From Alphaproteobacteria bacterium (lineage in GTDB: Bacteria > Pseudomonadota > Alphaproteobacteria > Micropepsales > Micropepsaceae): a stretch of DNA of 64,000 nucleotides. Both the position numbers and the translations under genes were made by a program. The notes under the pieces are model-generated. The model saw only the letters and a program-made list of their open reading frames with translations. It was not told where the DNA came from and made no database searches. The stretch lies in NCBI GenBank assembly GCA_025350465.1, contig JANXXU010000027.1, positions 1-64,000 on the forward strand. The letters are read 5' to 3'. Positions 1 through 7,926 of the stretch are shown piece by piece; position 1 is the first letter of the stretch; every line of letters starts with the position of its first letter.

Positions 1-297
1 TCTTATGGGGCACTCGCTTCACAGTCATTCTTGCCTCCACGGGTTCAAATTAGCGCGCGGCGAGGACCCGCCCCTTTTCGCGCTCGCGGTTGCGAACGCC
101 GCACACGCCGGGGGGACAGCGCCGTCGATGCGATACCTTAGCGCCGCTCTATTCGGAAGAAAACGATCGGGCGCTACATTTATGGCCCATAGCGATAGCC
201 GCTTATAACAATGTTCAGCCGACTAGACCAGTGTATGGCTGCCGTAATGACTCACAGAACGCTGCCTTGGGTCGGATGGGCGCGTTTCCGGTGATGA
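1..297. other. No gene recognised at the left edge
   Basis: Open frames here are short, overlap one another on both strands, and show no family resemblance or convincing ribosome binding site. The stretch lies downstream of the minus-strand gene that ends at 298, so it may hold that gene's 3' untranslated region. I see no hairpin with a T-run. Confidence 0.4.
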
Positions 298-1440
298 TCA
301 GTCGTTCAATTTCCAGACCATTTCCGAGGATTGGGAACCGGTTTGGGCGGCGCGGCAATTCTCGAATTCCTGAAACACTTCGATAAGGTCGGAACCTTCT
401 AGGGCGCCGATCTCGCCGCGTTTGCATTTGAATTCCCAAAAGCTCGACACATGACTGACGACGCCCGCCGTCTCGCCGATTTCGAGAAACATCGCGGGCG
501 ATTTGAGCAGGAACTCCTTGAACGCCGAGGGCTTTTTTTCGACCGTCATGGTCTTGTAGGCGGTGTCGTAGAAGTTGAGCAGGTTGTGCATCGTCTTCAT
601 TTTCTCTTTCAGCATACCGACCGTGCGCGTGCGCATGTTTTTGACCGTCGCGACGGACATGGCATCGCAATTGGCAAAGCTGATACGCTGCATCTGCTCC
701 AACGTGGTCGCGGTCTTGGCCAAAATCTTATTGAACATCCATTTGTAATAAAGAAATCCCTTCCAGCAAAACACGCCGTCCGCCCATTCGGCGCCGTCCA
801 GACCCAACGCCGCTTTCAACGGCGCCAAGCTGTCGGCGTTCTCGTCCGACATGATCTTGGAGGCCATCTGCGCGCCCAGCTCTTTGGAGGCGCCGCTTTT
901 CTCATTGCCCGCGAACGCCATCTGGATGAGGCCGTTGACCTGCTCGCTGACGAAAGCCTGCATGCTGTTCAGGTCGGCGTCGGAAATCTGGAAATAGCAC
1001 CGCGCGGGATCGCGGTTCATCAATCTCAGCTGTTCGCGCAGCAGAAACGGATCAAGGGAGGGAAGTTTGTCGAGCGCGATCAGGAGCTCGGCGTCCTTTT
1101 GCAACTCGCTTGCATCCTTATAGCCGCCTGCCAGATCTTGCAGAGCGCCTTCGAAATTCTTCTGGCCGACGAAGATGTTCGTGCCGCCGATGTTCAGATC
1201 GTCTTTGGCGAGCGGCAAGATCACCTTGGTCACGCTGGGCTTGAGCGATTCGAATAGGTAACGGTCGGCGCCGCGCACCGCGTGCTTCATGATCAAGGCG
1301 CGGTTCAAGGCCTTGCTGAAGAAGAACGGCTTGGCGTTGAAGGGCTCGGTCGTGCCGAAACGCTCGTGCACCACATGCAAGTTGAGGATGCGCGACGTCG
1401 ATCCCGACTTCTTGATCAAGGCAAGACTGCGAAACGTCAC
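298..1440 (-). CDS. Uncharacterised 380-aa protein
   Basis: I do not recognise this family. The frame opens with GTG at 1440 and runs uninterrupted to TGA at 298; an in-frame ATG at about residue 51 is a possible later start. The protein has no signal peptide and no obvious membrane segment. It is rich in Lys, Met and Phe, with scattered cysteines that form no metal-binding pattern, and looks like a soluble, largely helical cytoplasmic protein. It lies 140 bp downstream of cysA on the same strand, with a weak hairpin between, so it could be read through from the sulfate operon or be independent. The length and lack of a competing frame make it a probable real gene; its function is unknown. 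Confidence 0.65.
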   Translation of the reverse strand: MTFRSLALIKKSGSTSRILNLHVVHERFGTTEPFNAKPFFFSKALNRALIMKHAVRGADRYLFESLKPSVTKVILPLAKDDLNIGGTNIFVGQKNFEGALQDLAGGYKDASELQKDAELLIALDKLPSLDPFLLREQLRLMNRDPARCYFQISDADLNSMQAFVSEQVNGLIQMAFAGNEKSGASKELGAQMASKIMSDENADSLAPLKAALGLDGAEWADGVFCWKGFLYYKWMFNKILAKTATTLEQMQRISFANCDAMSVATVKNMRTRTVGMLKEKMKTMHNLLNFYDTAYKTMTVEKKPSAFKEFLLKSPAMFLEIGETAGVVSHVSSFWEFKCKRGEIGALEGSDLIEVFQEFENCRAAQTGSQSSEMVWKLND

Positions 1441-1520
1441 CGCGCACCACCGATCCGCTTAGCCAAAGGCGTTGGGGCACGATAACCATCGGCTGTTAAT
1501 ATTGGTTGTCGGGATCGGCG

Positions 1521-1541
1521 CGCGAAATGGTTAGTTTCGCG
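1521..1541. terminator. Weak hairpin between cysA and the uncharacterised gene
   Basis: A 7-bp inverted repeat (CGCGAAA / TTTCGCG) with a 7-nt loop sits 39 nt after the cysA stop codon. No T-run follows on the minus strand, so an intrinsic terminator is only a possibility; it could equally be an RNA 3'-end structure. Confidence 0.25.
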
Positions 1542-1579
1542 TCTACGCCGCCGGCGAAAGCGCGCAATAGGCAGCTCGC

Positions 1580-2329
1580 CTAGATCCCGCTGCCTTGGGC
1601 GTGGCTGGGCGTGTCGTCCAGGAAGTCGCGCACGAAGGGGGTCGCCGGGGTCTCGCGCAGCTCGCGCGCCGTGCCGACCTGTTCGATGCGGCCCGCGTTC
1701 ATGATGGCGACGCGGTCGGCGAGGGCGAGCGCCTCCTCCTGGTCGTGGGTCACCATGATCGTGGTCAGCTTCATCTCGTCGTGCAGCGTGCGCAACCATT
1801 GGCGCAAGCCCTTGCGCACTTTGGCGTCGAGCGCGCCGAAGGGTTCGTCGAGGAGCAGAATGCGCGGCTCGATCGCGAGTGCGCGGGCGAGCGCCACGCG
1901 CTGGCGCTGGCCGCCGGAGAGCTGGCTCGGGTAGCGCGCGCCCATGTCCTCGAGCTGCATGCGGGCGAGGAGCGCCTGCACGCGGCGTTTGATCTCGCGC
2001 GCCGGGGGCCTCGTGCTCGACGGGCGCACGTCGAGGCCGAAGGCGATGTTCTGCGCCACCGTCATGTGGCGAAACAGAGCGTAGTTCTGAAAGACGAAAC
2101 CGACACGGCGTTCGCGCGCCGGCGTCAGGGTCATGTCCTGCGCGTCGAAGCGCAGCTGCCCCTCTTCGGGCACGTCGAGGCCGCCGACGACGCGCAACAG
2201 CGTCGTCTTGCCCGAGCCCGACGGCCCGAGCAACGCCAGGAACTCGCCGGGCGCCACGATCAGACTGACGGACTGAACAGCCGGGAAGGCGCCGAAGCGC
2301 TTCGTTACGCGGTCGATCTCCAAGGCCAT
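1580..2329 (-). CDS. cysA: Sulfate/thiosulfate ABC transporter ATP-binding protein CysA (short form)
   Basis: This is the ATPase that powers sulfate/thiosulfate import with CysT and CysW. Visible motifs are Walker A GPSGSGKT (residues 35-42), the Q-loop at about Q81, the ABC signature LSGGQ (137-141), Walker B ending LLLDEP (D161, E162) and the switch histidine in MVTHD (H195). I chose the ATG at 2329 because it begins the usual N-terminus of the family and lies 26 nt past the cysW stop codon, behind a GGGGGAAG stretch. A longer frame back to 2398 would overlap cysW. The product is 249 aa, whereas CysA proteins are commonly about 340-365 aa, so the C-terminal regulatory (TOBE-like) region is missing. 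It is the last gene of the sulfate operon. Confidence 0.9.
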   Translation of the reverse strand: MALEIDRVTKRFGAFPAVQSVSLIVAPGEFLALLGPSGSGKTTLLRVVGGLDVPEEGQLRFDAQDMTLTPARERRVGFVFQNYALFRHMTVAQNIAFGLDVRPSSTRPPAREIKRRVQALLARMQLEDMGARYPSQLSGGQRQRVALARALAIEPRILLLDEPFGALDAKVRKGLRQWLRTLHDEMKLTTIMVTHDQEEALALADRVAIMNAGRIEQVGTARELRETPATPFVRDFLDDTPSHAQGSGI

Positions 2330-2355
2330 GCGTCGTACGTCTTCCCCCAAACCCG

Positions 2356-3222
2356 TCAGTGTCGATGCGATGCGGCGATCTCTTCCCCATAGTGCCACTC
2401 GAGCGCACTCTTCAGGACGAGCGTCACCAGCGCCAGCAGCGCCAGAAGCGAGGCGACCGCAAAGGCCGCCGCGAAATTATATTCGTTGTAGAGAATCTCG
2501 ACATGCAACGGCATCGTGTTGGTCAGCCCGCGGATGTGGCCCGAGACCACGGAAACCGCGCCGAACTCGCCCATCGCCCGCGCGTTGCACAGCAAAACGC
2601 CATAGAGCAGCGCCCAGCGCACATTGGGCAGCGTCACGTTCCAAAAGGTCTGCCAGCCCGAGGCGCCGAGCGAGATGGCGGCTTCTTCCTCGCTGACCCC
2701 TTGTTCCTGCATCAACGGGATGAGTTCGCGCGCGACGAAAGGGAAGGTCACGAACATCGTCGCCAGGACCAGCCCGGCGGTCGTGAAGATGATCTTGATG
2801 CCGAGCGCGTCGAGCGTTGGGCCCAGGAAGCCGTGCGCGCCGAACAAGAGCACGTAGACGAGCCCTGAAATCACCGGCGAGACGGAGAATGGCAGGTCGA
2901 TCAACGTGATCAGCAGGCTCTTGCCTTTGAAGTCGTGCTTGGCGATCGCCCAGGCGGCGGCGAGCCCGAAGAGGCTGTTGAGCGGCACGGCGATGCCGGC
3001 GACGATGAAGGTGAGCTTCACCGCGGCGAGCGCATCCTTCTCGACGATCGCGTTGAGGAAGGCATCGACGCCGTTGCGAAAGCCCTCGGTGAAGACGGCG
3101 ATCAGCGGCGTGAAGAGAAAGAGCGAGATGTAGAGAACGGCGACGCTCACCAGCACGACGCGCGTGGCGAAACTTTCGCGCGTGGGCGGATGAAATTCTT
3201 TGCGCGGCGGGCTGGCGGTCAT
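2356..3222 (-). CDS. cysW: Sulfate ABC transporter permease CysW
   Basis: This is one of the two inner-membrane subunits that form the sulfate channel. The 288-aa protein has about six hydrophobic segments, starting with a long one at residues 20-45. The cytoplasmic EAA loop that docks on CysA is seen as [17 protein letters not shown]. An N-terminal run rich in Pro, Arg and Lys precedes the first segment. The gene lies between cysT and cysA, and a 229-bp gap containing a cruciform repeat separates it from cysT. The ATG at 3222 has only a weak purine-rich sequence upstream, so translation may depend on the upstream structure. The match to CysW is strong; substrate choice between sulfate and thiosulfate cannot be told from sequence. 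Confidence 0.92.
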   Translation of the reverse strand: MTASPPRKEFHPPTRESFATRVVLVSVAVLYISLFLFTPLIAVFTEGFRNGVDAFLNAIVEKDALAAVKLTFIVAGIAVPLNSLFGLAAAWAIAKHDFKGKSLLITLIDLPFSVSPVISGLVYVLLFGAHGFLGPTLDALGIKIIFTTAGLVLATMFVTFPFVARELIPLMQEQGVSEEEAAISLGASGWQTFWNVTLPNVRWALLYGVLLCNARAMGEFGAVSVVSGHIRGLTNTMPLHVEILYNEYNFAAAFAVASLLALLALVTLVLKSALEWHYGEEIAASHRH

Positions 3223-3256
3223 GTGTTCGCCCGCCAGCGAAGGAAAGGCGATCGCT

Positions 3257-3430
3257 CTTTCCTCCCTCGCGCGTTCGCGGGGGAGGTGTCGAGCCGGCTA
3301 TACGCTGGCGAGGATCGAACGCGTTGGCGGCGAGACGGAGGGGGCGGGTGACACGATCCGCGCGTCCACGTCCCCCCTCCGCCCTCGGCTTTGCCTCGTG
3401 CACCTCCCCCGTAATAACGGGGGAGGAAAG
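3257..3430. repeat. Cruciform intergenic repeat, copy 1 (inside the cys operon)
   Basis: This 174-bp palindromic element has closing arms CTTTCCTCCC at the left edge and GGGAGGAAAG at the right. Inside are two GC-rich hairpins (about 3261-3286 and 3402-3426) and a central GGAGGGGG / CCCCCCTCC pairing, so a transcript could fold like a cloverleaf. The right half matches the left half of the second copy (7788-7924) read on the opposite strand, including CTCGGCTTTGCCTCG. It sits between cysT and cysW and would be part of the operon mRNA. It resembles the REP-like intergenic elements common in alphaproteobacteria. Confidence 0.8.
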
Positions 3431-3451
3431 AGATTGCTCGGTCTTTCTCCC

Positions 3452-4297
3452 TCATGTGCTGCGCGCCCGGGCCCAGGCTTGCAGCGTGTTGATGGCGAGC
3501 AGCATGGCGAATGAGATCGCCAGCATCGCCGCGCCGACGGCCGCCGCGCCCGCGTAGTCGAACTGCTCGAGCTTGATGACGATGAGAAGCGGCGTGATCT
3601 CGGAAATGAACGGCATGTTGCCGGCGATGAAGATGACCGAGCCGTACTCGCCCACCGCGCGCGCGAAGGCGAGAGCGATGCCGGTGAGCCAGGCCGGCAA
3701 GATCGTCGGGAAGACGACGCGGCGGAAGGCTTGGCCGCGCGTCGCACCGAGCGTCGCCGCCGCTTCCTCGTACTCGCGGTCGAGGTCGTCGAGCACCGGC
3801 TGGACGGAACGCACGACGAATGGCAAGCCGATGAAGGTCAACGCCACCACGATGCCGAGCGGGGTGAAAGCGACGTGGATGCCGAACGGCGCCAGTGCGC
3901 TGCCGATCCAGCCGTTCGGCGCATAGAGCGTCGTCAGGGCGATGCCGGCAACCGCCGTCGGCAAGGCGAACGGGAGGTCGACCAGCGCATCGACGATCCG
4001 CTTTCCCGGAAATCTGTAGCGCACCAACACCCAGGCGACGATCAAACCGAAGACGCCGTTGATGGCGCTGGCGATCGCGGCCGCGCCGAAGCTGAGCTTG
4101 AGCGAGGCAACAACGCGCGGCGCGCTCACCGCATCGATGACGCCGGCGACGCCCAGCTCCCACGGCCGGATCAACAAAGCGGCGAGGGGAATGAGGACGA
4201 TCGCGCTCAGGTAGAACACGGTAAAGCCGAACGTGAGCCCGAATCCCGGCATCACGCTCGGCCGCTTGAACCTCCAGGGGCGCGTCGCTGCGCTCAC
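3452..4297 (-). CDS. cysT: Sulfate ABC transporter permease CysT (CysU)
   Basis: This is the partner permease of CysW in sulfate import. The 281-aa protein has six predicted membrane segments, starting near residues 18-45, and an EAA-type ATPase-docking loop read as YEEAAATLGATRGQAF. The start is a GTG at 4297 that directly follows the TAG of the sulfate-binding protein gene, an arrangement that implies translational coupling. The order binding protein, CysT, CysW, CysA is the classical one. Downstream of its stop codon the operon is interrupted by the palindromic repeat at 3257-3430. Confidence 0.92.
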   Translation of the reverse strand: MSAATRPWRFKRPSVMPGFGLTFGFTVFYLSAIVLIPLAALLIRPWELGVAGVIDAVSAPRVVASLKLSFGAAAIASAINGVFGLIVAWVLVRYRFPGKRIVDALVDLPFALPTAVAGIALTTLYAPNGWIGSALAPFGIHVAFTPLGIVVALTFIGLPFVVRSVQPVLDDLDREYEEAAATLGATRGQAFRRVVFPTILPAWLTGIALAFARAVGEYGSVIFIAGNMPFISEITPLLIVIKLEQFDYAGAAAVGAAMLAISFAMLLAINTLQAWARARST

Positions 4298-5320
4298 CTA
4301 TTTACCCGGCTGATAAATCTGATCGAAGACGCCGCCGTCGGTAAAATGCGTCTTCTGCGCCTTCTGCCAGCCGCCGAAAACCTGATCGACCGTGACGAGC
4401 GAGATTTTCGGAAACTTGGCGCTGTACTGTGCCGCTACCGCCGGATCGGTGGGGCGATAGAAGTTCAGCGCGATGATCTCTTGCGCCGGCCTCGTATAGA
4501 GGAATTTGAGATAAGCCTCGGCCACAGCGCGCGTGCCGTGCTTGTCGGCGTTCTTGTCGACGAGCGCGACCGGGGGCTCGGCGAGAATGCTCAGCGACGG
4601 ATTGACGATCTGAAGTTTGTCGGGCCCGAGTTCCTTGAGCGCCAGATAAGCTTCGTTCTCCCAGGCGATCAGCACGTCGCCGAGGCCGCGCTGCACGAAC
4701 GTCGTCGTCGAGCCGCGCGCGCCGGAGTCGAGCACCGGCACGTTCTTGTAAAGCCTGGTGACGAAGGCCTTTGCGGTCTCATCGTTGCCGCCGGGCTGGC
4801 GCAAGGCATAGGCCCATGCCGCCAGATAATTCCACCGCGCACCGCCCGAGGTCTTCGGGTTGGGCGTGATGACTTGAATGCCGGGCTTGATCAGATCGTT
4901 CCAATCCTTGATCTGCCAAGGATTTCCCTTGCGCACCAGGAAGACGATCGTGGAGGTGTAGGGCGACGAGTTGTTGGGCAAGCGCGACTGCCAATTGGCC
5001 GGCAGCAGGCCGCCGCGCGCCGATATCTCGTCAATGTCGTAAGCGAGCGCGAGGGTCACGACGTCGGCTTCCAGGCCGTCGATCACCGAGCGCGCTTGTT
5101 TGCCCGAGCCGCCGTGGCTTTGGCTGATGGTGACGGTGTCGTGGGTCTTGGCCTTGTAATCCGCCGCGAACGCCTTGTTGATCGCGTCGTAGAGCTCGCG
5201 CGTCGGATCGTAGGAGACGTTGAGTAGCGCGATGTCTTTGGCCAACACGACTTGTGCGAACAGGAATAGGAAGGCTGCGGTCGCTAGCGCATAGCCGGCA
5301 AAACGAGAGCGTGTTGTCAT
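4298..5320 (-). CDS. sbp: Periplasmic sulfate-binding protein (Sbp/CysP type)
   Basis: This protein captures sulfate in the periplasm and delivers it to CysT/CysW. The 340-aa precursor starts with a Sec signal peptide (basic start, hydrophobic core to about residue 27, cleavage after VVLA). The mature N-terminus carries the family hallmark [13 protein letters not shown]. Further characteristic stretches are [20 protein letters not shown] and [17 protein letters not shown]. The ATG is preceded by GGAG at a 7-nt spacing. It lies 39 nt after the porin gene and abuts cysT. Sbp and CysP paralogues differ in preference for sulfate or thiosulfate, which cannot be separated here. Confidence 0.93.
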   Translation of the reverse strand: MTTRSRFAGYALATAAFLFLFAQVVLAKDIALLNVSYDPTRELYDAINKAFAADYKAKTHDTVTISQSHGGSGKQARSVIDGLEADVVTLALAYDIDEISARGGLLPANWQSRLPNNSSPYTSTIVFLVRKGNPWQIKDWNDLIKPGIQVITPNPKTSGGARWNYLAAWAYALRQPGGNDETAKAFVTRLYKNVPVLDSGARGSTTTFVQRGLGDVLIAWENEAYLALKELGPDKLQIVNPSLSILAEPPVALVDKNADKHGTRAVAEAYLKFLYTRPAQEIIALNFYRPTDPAVAAQYSAKFPKISLVTVDQVFGGWQKAQKTHFTDGGVFDQIYQPGK

Positions 5321-5359
5321 CGCAGTTCTCCGTCCAAAGTCTTGCTGAGCGTGTCGCGC

Positions 5360-7021
5360 CTAGAAACCGACCTGCGCGCGCAACGCGATCGCTTGCACGG
5401 TCTGGTTAGCGTCGACCGTGGGGATCGCCGGCACGCCGGTCGTCGTCGTCGTGACGCCGGTGATCGCGTTCGGGGTCGCGCCCGATCGCAGGCGATCGAT
5501 CTCGATCCACTGATAGTCGAGGGCAAAACGCACGGCTTCGTTCGGATACCAATTGAGGCCCAAGGTAAACGCCTTCTGCTCACCGCCGCGAACGGTGTTG
5601 TAGAACGTGTAGGTGCGCGTCGTGGGCCCGGTCCACGCCGTGATTACGCTCGCGGGGTCGCTCTCGGTGTCGTTCAGATTCAAATCGCTGTAGCGGGCCG
5701 CAAGTTCCCACGCGCCCCAGCCGGAACCGTCGAGTGTGAAAGGGTGATCGGGCTTGGGTGGGGTAAACGCGGCGGTCGTCGGGTTGTAGCCTTTGTTTTC
5801 GCCGGTCAGGACCCAACTCGCCTGCACGTACCAGCCGTTGAAGCTGTTGTTCGCCGGCTGGACGACCTGCGTGACGCTCGTCGAGGAACTGGTGAAGACC
5901 TTGTAGGCGACGGGTGCACGATCGACCTCGAAATCGTAGTAGCCGGCTTGGGCGTAGAGATTCTCGAAATTGGCGGCACTCTCAGCGCCCCATTGCGTGA
6001 CGTGATTGGCGGGGAGAGACGTCGTGTTGGCGAGCCTGATGCCGTTCGCGTCGACGGTGAGTTCGGGGGGATCGGAAAGCGTGAAGCTGTTGAGGGCCGC
6101 CGCGCCCGGCGTCGTGCTCAGGTCCGGCGCGCCGTTGGCAACGGCATCGGGCAACGAGATGATGTACGTGCCGTTGCCGCCCACGATCCAATGCGCGTCG
6201 TCGGCGTTGTAGACGAGATATGACGCGCGTCCGAGCAAGGCTTGCTGTTCGTCGAAGACGGCGCCGTCCTGAACTTTGCCCCCGGTGTACGAGAGAGCGC
6301 CAAACAGGCGGTCGCCGGCGTACAACGCCGTGAACGCATCGCGCCCATCGCCGCCGGCGATGTTGCGCTGGAGGTCGGAGGGCGCATTGCGCTCGAGGAA
6401 GAGCGTATCGCCGGCCGAGGTGCCGTCTTCGATGTTGGCGGGCGGGGGATAAGCGCCGGCGCGCACCGCAAACGGCTTCAGACCGTCATATTGCAGATAG
6501 ACCGATTGAATATGGCCTGGCGTTTCCGTGCCGCCGCTGCCGCCGAAATCGTAGTTGAAGTTGTAAGACCAGTCGCCGAAGAGCTTGCCTTGGATGCCCA
6601 GATAGACGCGGCGGAAATTCGCGCCGCTCGACAGGTCGGGACCGTAGGCCGCGGGCAGCGTCGCCGCCGAAACGTCTTGCGAATAGTAGGCGGCATCGAA
6701 CTGGCCGAGCACGCGAATTTGGGCGCTGAACTTGCCGTCCGCCGATTCGAAGGTCGGCCGGCCGTTCTTGATCGAGGATTTCGGGCTCTCGGCCACCTGG
6801 CGCTGGGTGTCGGCATATTGATTGGACGACGAGGTCTTCACGTCTTGGATCTGAGCGGTCAGCACGTCTAGCTGTTGCTGCTGCGCGGCGATTTGTTTCT
6901 TGAGTGCCTCGACCTGGGCTTGGAGTTCTTCACGCGTACCGGCCAACGCGGGGCAAGCACCCATAAGCGTGACCGCCATTGCGATCAAAGAGACGCTGTA
7001 GAGAAATGAAGATTTGCGCAT
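5360..7021 (-). CDS. OprP/OprO-like outer-membrane porin
   Basis: This is a likely anion-uptake porin. The 553-aa precursor has a signal peptide (cleaved near PALA at about residue 27), then a short coiled coil of Glu/Gln/Leu heptads (about residues 30-65), then a long alternating beta-strand region ending in a C-terminal Phe, as expected for a barrel assembled by BAM. The opening of the barrel (GRPTFESADGKFSAQIRVLG) is typical of the phosphate-selective porin O/P family. The ATG has a strong GAGGAGG upstream. As first gene of the sulfate operon it probably passes sulfate rather than phosphate; that is inference from position. The palindromic promoter lies just upstream. Confidence 0.85.
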   Translation of the reverse strand: MRKSSFLYSVSLIAMAVTLMGACPALAGTREELQAQVEALKKQIAAQQQQLDVLTAQIQDVKTSSSNQYADTQRQVAESPKSSIKNGRPTFESADGKFSAQIRVLGQFDAAYYSQDVSAATLPAAYGPDLSSGANFRRVYLGIQGKLFGDWSYNFNYDFGGSGGTETPGHIQSVYLQYDGLKPFAVRAGAYPPPANIEDGTSAGDTLFLERNAPSDLQRNIAGGDGRDAFTALYAGDRLFGALSYTGGKVQDGAVFDEQQALLGRASYLVYNADDAHWIVGGNGTYIISLPDAVANGAPDLSTTPGAAALNSFTLSDPPELTVDANGIRLANTTSLPANHVTQWGAESAANFENLYAQAGYYDFEVDRAPVAYKVFTSSSTSVTQVVQPANNSFNGWYVQASWVLTGENKGYNPTTAAFTPPKPDHPFTLDGSGWGAWELAARYSDLNLNDTESDPASVITAWTGPTTRTYTFYNTVRGGEQKAFTLGLNWYPNEAVRFALDYQWIEIDRLRSGATPNAITGVTTTTTGVPAIPTVDANQTVQAIALRAQVGF

Positions 7022-7079
7022 GTGAGCCTCGCCTCCTCAGACCGAATCGCTGTCCGGTCGCACCCCCATGGTGCCGCAT

Positions 7080-7136
7080 AAACGATTACTCTAAATCTCT
7101 ATCTAGTCAATAGAGATTAGGTAGTATAAATCGTTT
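7080..7136 (-). promoter_or_regulatory. Nested palindromic operator/promoter of the porin-sulfate operon
   Basis: An AT-rich island in GC-rich DNA holds two inverted repeats with almost the same centre. The outer pair is AAACGATT (7080-7087) and AATCGTTT (7129-7136); the inner pair is AATCTCTAT (7094-7102) and ATAGAGATT (7110-7118) with a 7-nt spacer. On the minus strand the spacer contains TTGACT, a good -35 hexamer, with TAATCG 16 nt on as a weak -10. A repressor bound here would block initiation. The Rrf2-family gene next door is the obvious candidate to bind. Confidence 0.65.
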
Positions 7137-7248
7137 CATGACCTCAGTGCGGCGACACGGAAGCAATGGCTGAAGCCCCGCGCGAGCGCAGGAAACGCAC
7201 CGCGTTGCAAACGGTTTCAAATGGCGCCGGCGGCTTGTAGTTTAAGAG

Positions 7249-7686
7249 TTAAGCAGCGGGCCGGATTTTGCGGCGGTCGGCGAGCGCATCGGCGAGCGAG
7301 TGCTGCTCCAAAATCTTTGCCGTCGAATTGCGCACGTCGATCAAGGATTTGCGGATGGCGCAGGTTGTTTCGTCGGTGCAGTCTTCGCAGCGGCGGTACG
7401 CCGTTGCACTTGCGCAGGGGCTGAGCGCCAGCGGCCCGTCGATCGAGCGGATGATCTCGGCAAAGCTGATCTCTTTTGTCGCTCGACCGAGACGATAGCC
7501 GCCGCTGCGACCGCGCAGGCTGTGCACAAGACCGCGCTTCTTCAACTCCAACAGAATCTGCTCGAGAAACTTGCGCGGCACATTGCTCGCGTCGGCAATG
7601 CCGGCGATCTGCTGCGGTTCGTCCTTCGGTTGCGTCGCCAAATGGAGCATGGCGCGGAGCGCGTAACGGGCTTTTTGCGAGAGCAT
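7249..7686 (-). CDS. Rrf2-family transcriptional regulator
   Basis: This 145-aa winged-helix regulator belongs to the family that includes IscR, RirA and CymR. The N-terminal opening MLSQKARYALRAMLHLA and the RKFLEQILLELKKRGLVHSLRGRSGGY-like recognition region are typical (split here: RKFLEQILLELKKRG, then SLRGRSGGYRL). Four cysteines, C91, C100, C103 and C109, lie where Fe-S-binding members hold their cluster, with spacing CX8CX2CX5C that differs from IscR. It is immediately upstream of the sulfate operon on the same strand, 227 bp away. A cysteine/sulfur-status or Fe-S sensor that represses sulfate uptake is the likely role; iron sensing is the alternative. Confidence 0.85.
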   Translation of the reverse strand: MLSQKARYALRAMLHLATQPKDEPQQIAGIADASNVPRKFLEQILLELKKRGLVHSLRGRSGGYRLGRATKEISFAEIIRSIDGPLALSPCASATAYRRCEDCTDETTCAIRKSLIDVRNSTAKILEQHSLADALADRRKIRPAA

Positions 7687-7715
7687 GTCGCGTGACTTGA
7701 TCGAGTCGCTAGGGT

Positions 7716-7744
7716 TTTACACGGTAACACGTGATTTGGGCCAA
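7716..7744 (-). promoter_or_regulatory. Candidate promoter of the Rrf2 regulator gene
   Basis: On the minus strand TTGGCC (7739-7744) and TGTAAA (7716-7721) are separated by 17 nt, leaving a leader of roughly 22 nt before the ATG at 7686. The spacer contains a short inverted repeat, CACG...CGTG. The hexamers match consensus only moderately. Confidence 0.35.
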
Positions 7745-7787
7745 AGTCACCTCGTTGCAAGCGGGTGTGGTTAAGCTGATGTCGCTT

Positions 7788-7924
7788 CTTTCCTCCCCCG
7801 CGGTTGCGGGGGAGGTGCGCGAGGCAAAGCCGAGAGCGGAGGGGGAAAGTGGCGCGTGCTCACACACTCCCCCTCCGACCTCGCTGCGCTTGGCCACCTC
7901 CCCCGTGAGAACGGGGGAGGAAAG
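7788..7924. repeat. Cruciform intergenic repeat, copy 2
   Basis: This 137-bp element has the same architecture as copy 1 but lies in the opposite orientation: outer arms CTTTCCTCC / GGAGGAAAG, two hairpins built on CCTCCCCCG / CGGGGGAGG at either end, and a central GGAGGGGG / CCCCCTCC pairing. It fills the space between the thrC stop codon and the Rrf2 promoter and ends 3 bp before the thrC stop. It could act as the thrC transcript's 3'-end structure. Confidence 0.8.
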
Positions 7925-7926
7925 AG

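Noticed and set aside
3731-5227. A 498-codon open frame on the plus strand opposite cysT and sbp
   Set aside because: It is an antisense shadow of two strong sulfate-transport genes in GC-rich DNA, is Arg-rich with no domain, and has no ribosome site.
5360-7021. Naming the porin a phosphate porin
   Set aside because: The family name would suggest it, but the gene leads a sulfate operon and no pst genes are near. I left the substrate open.
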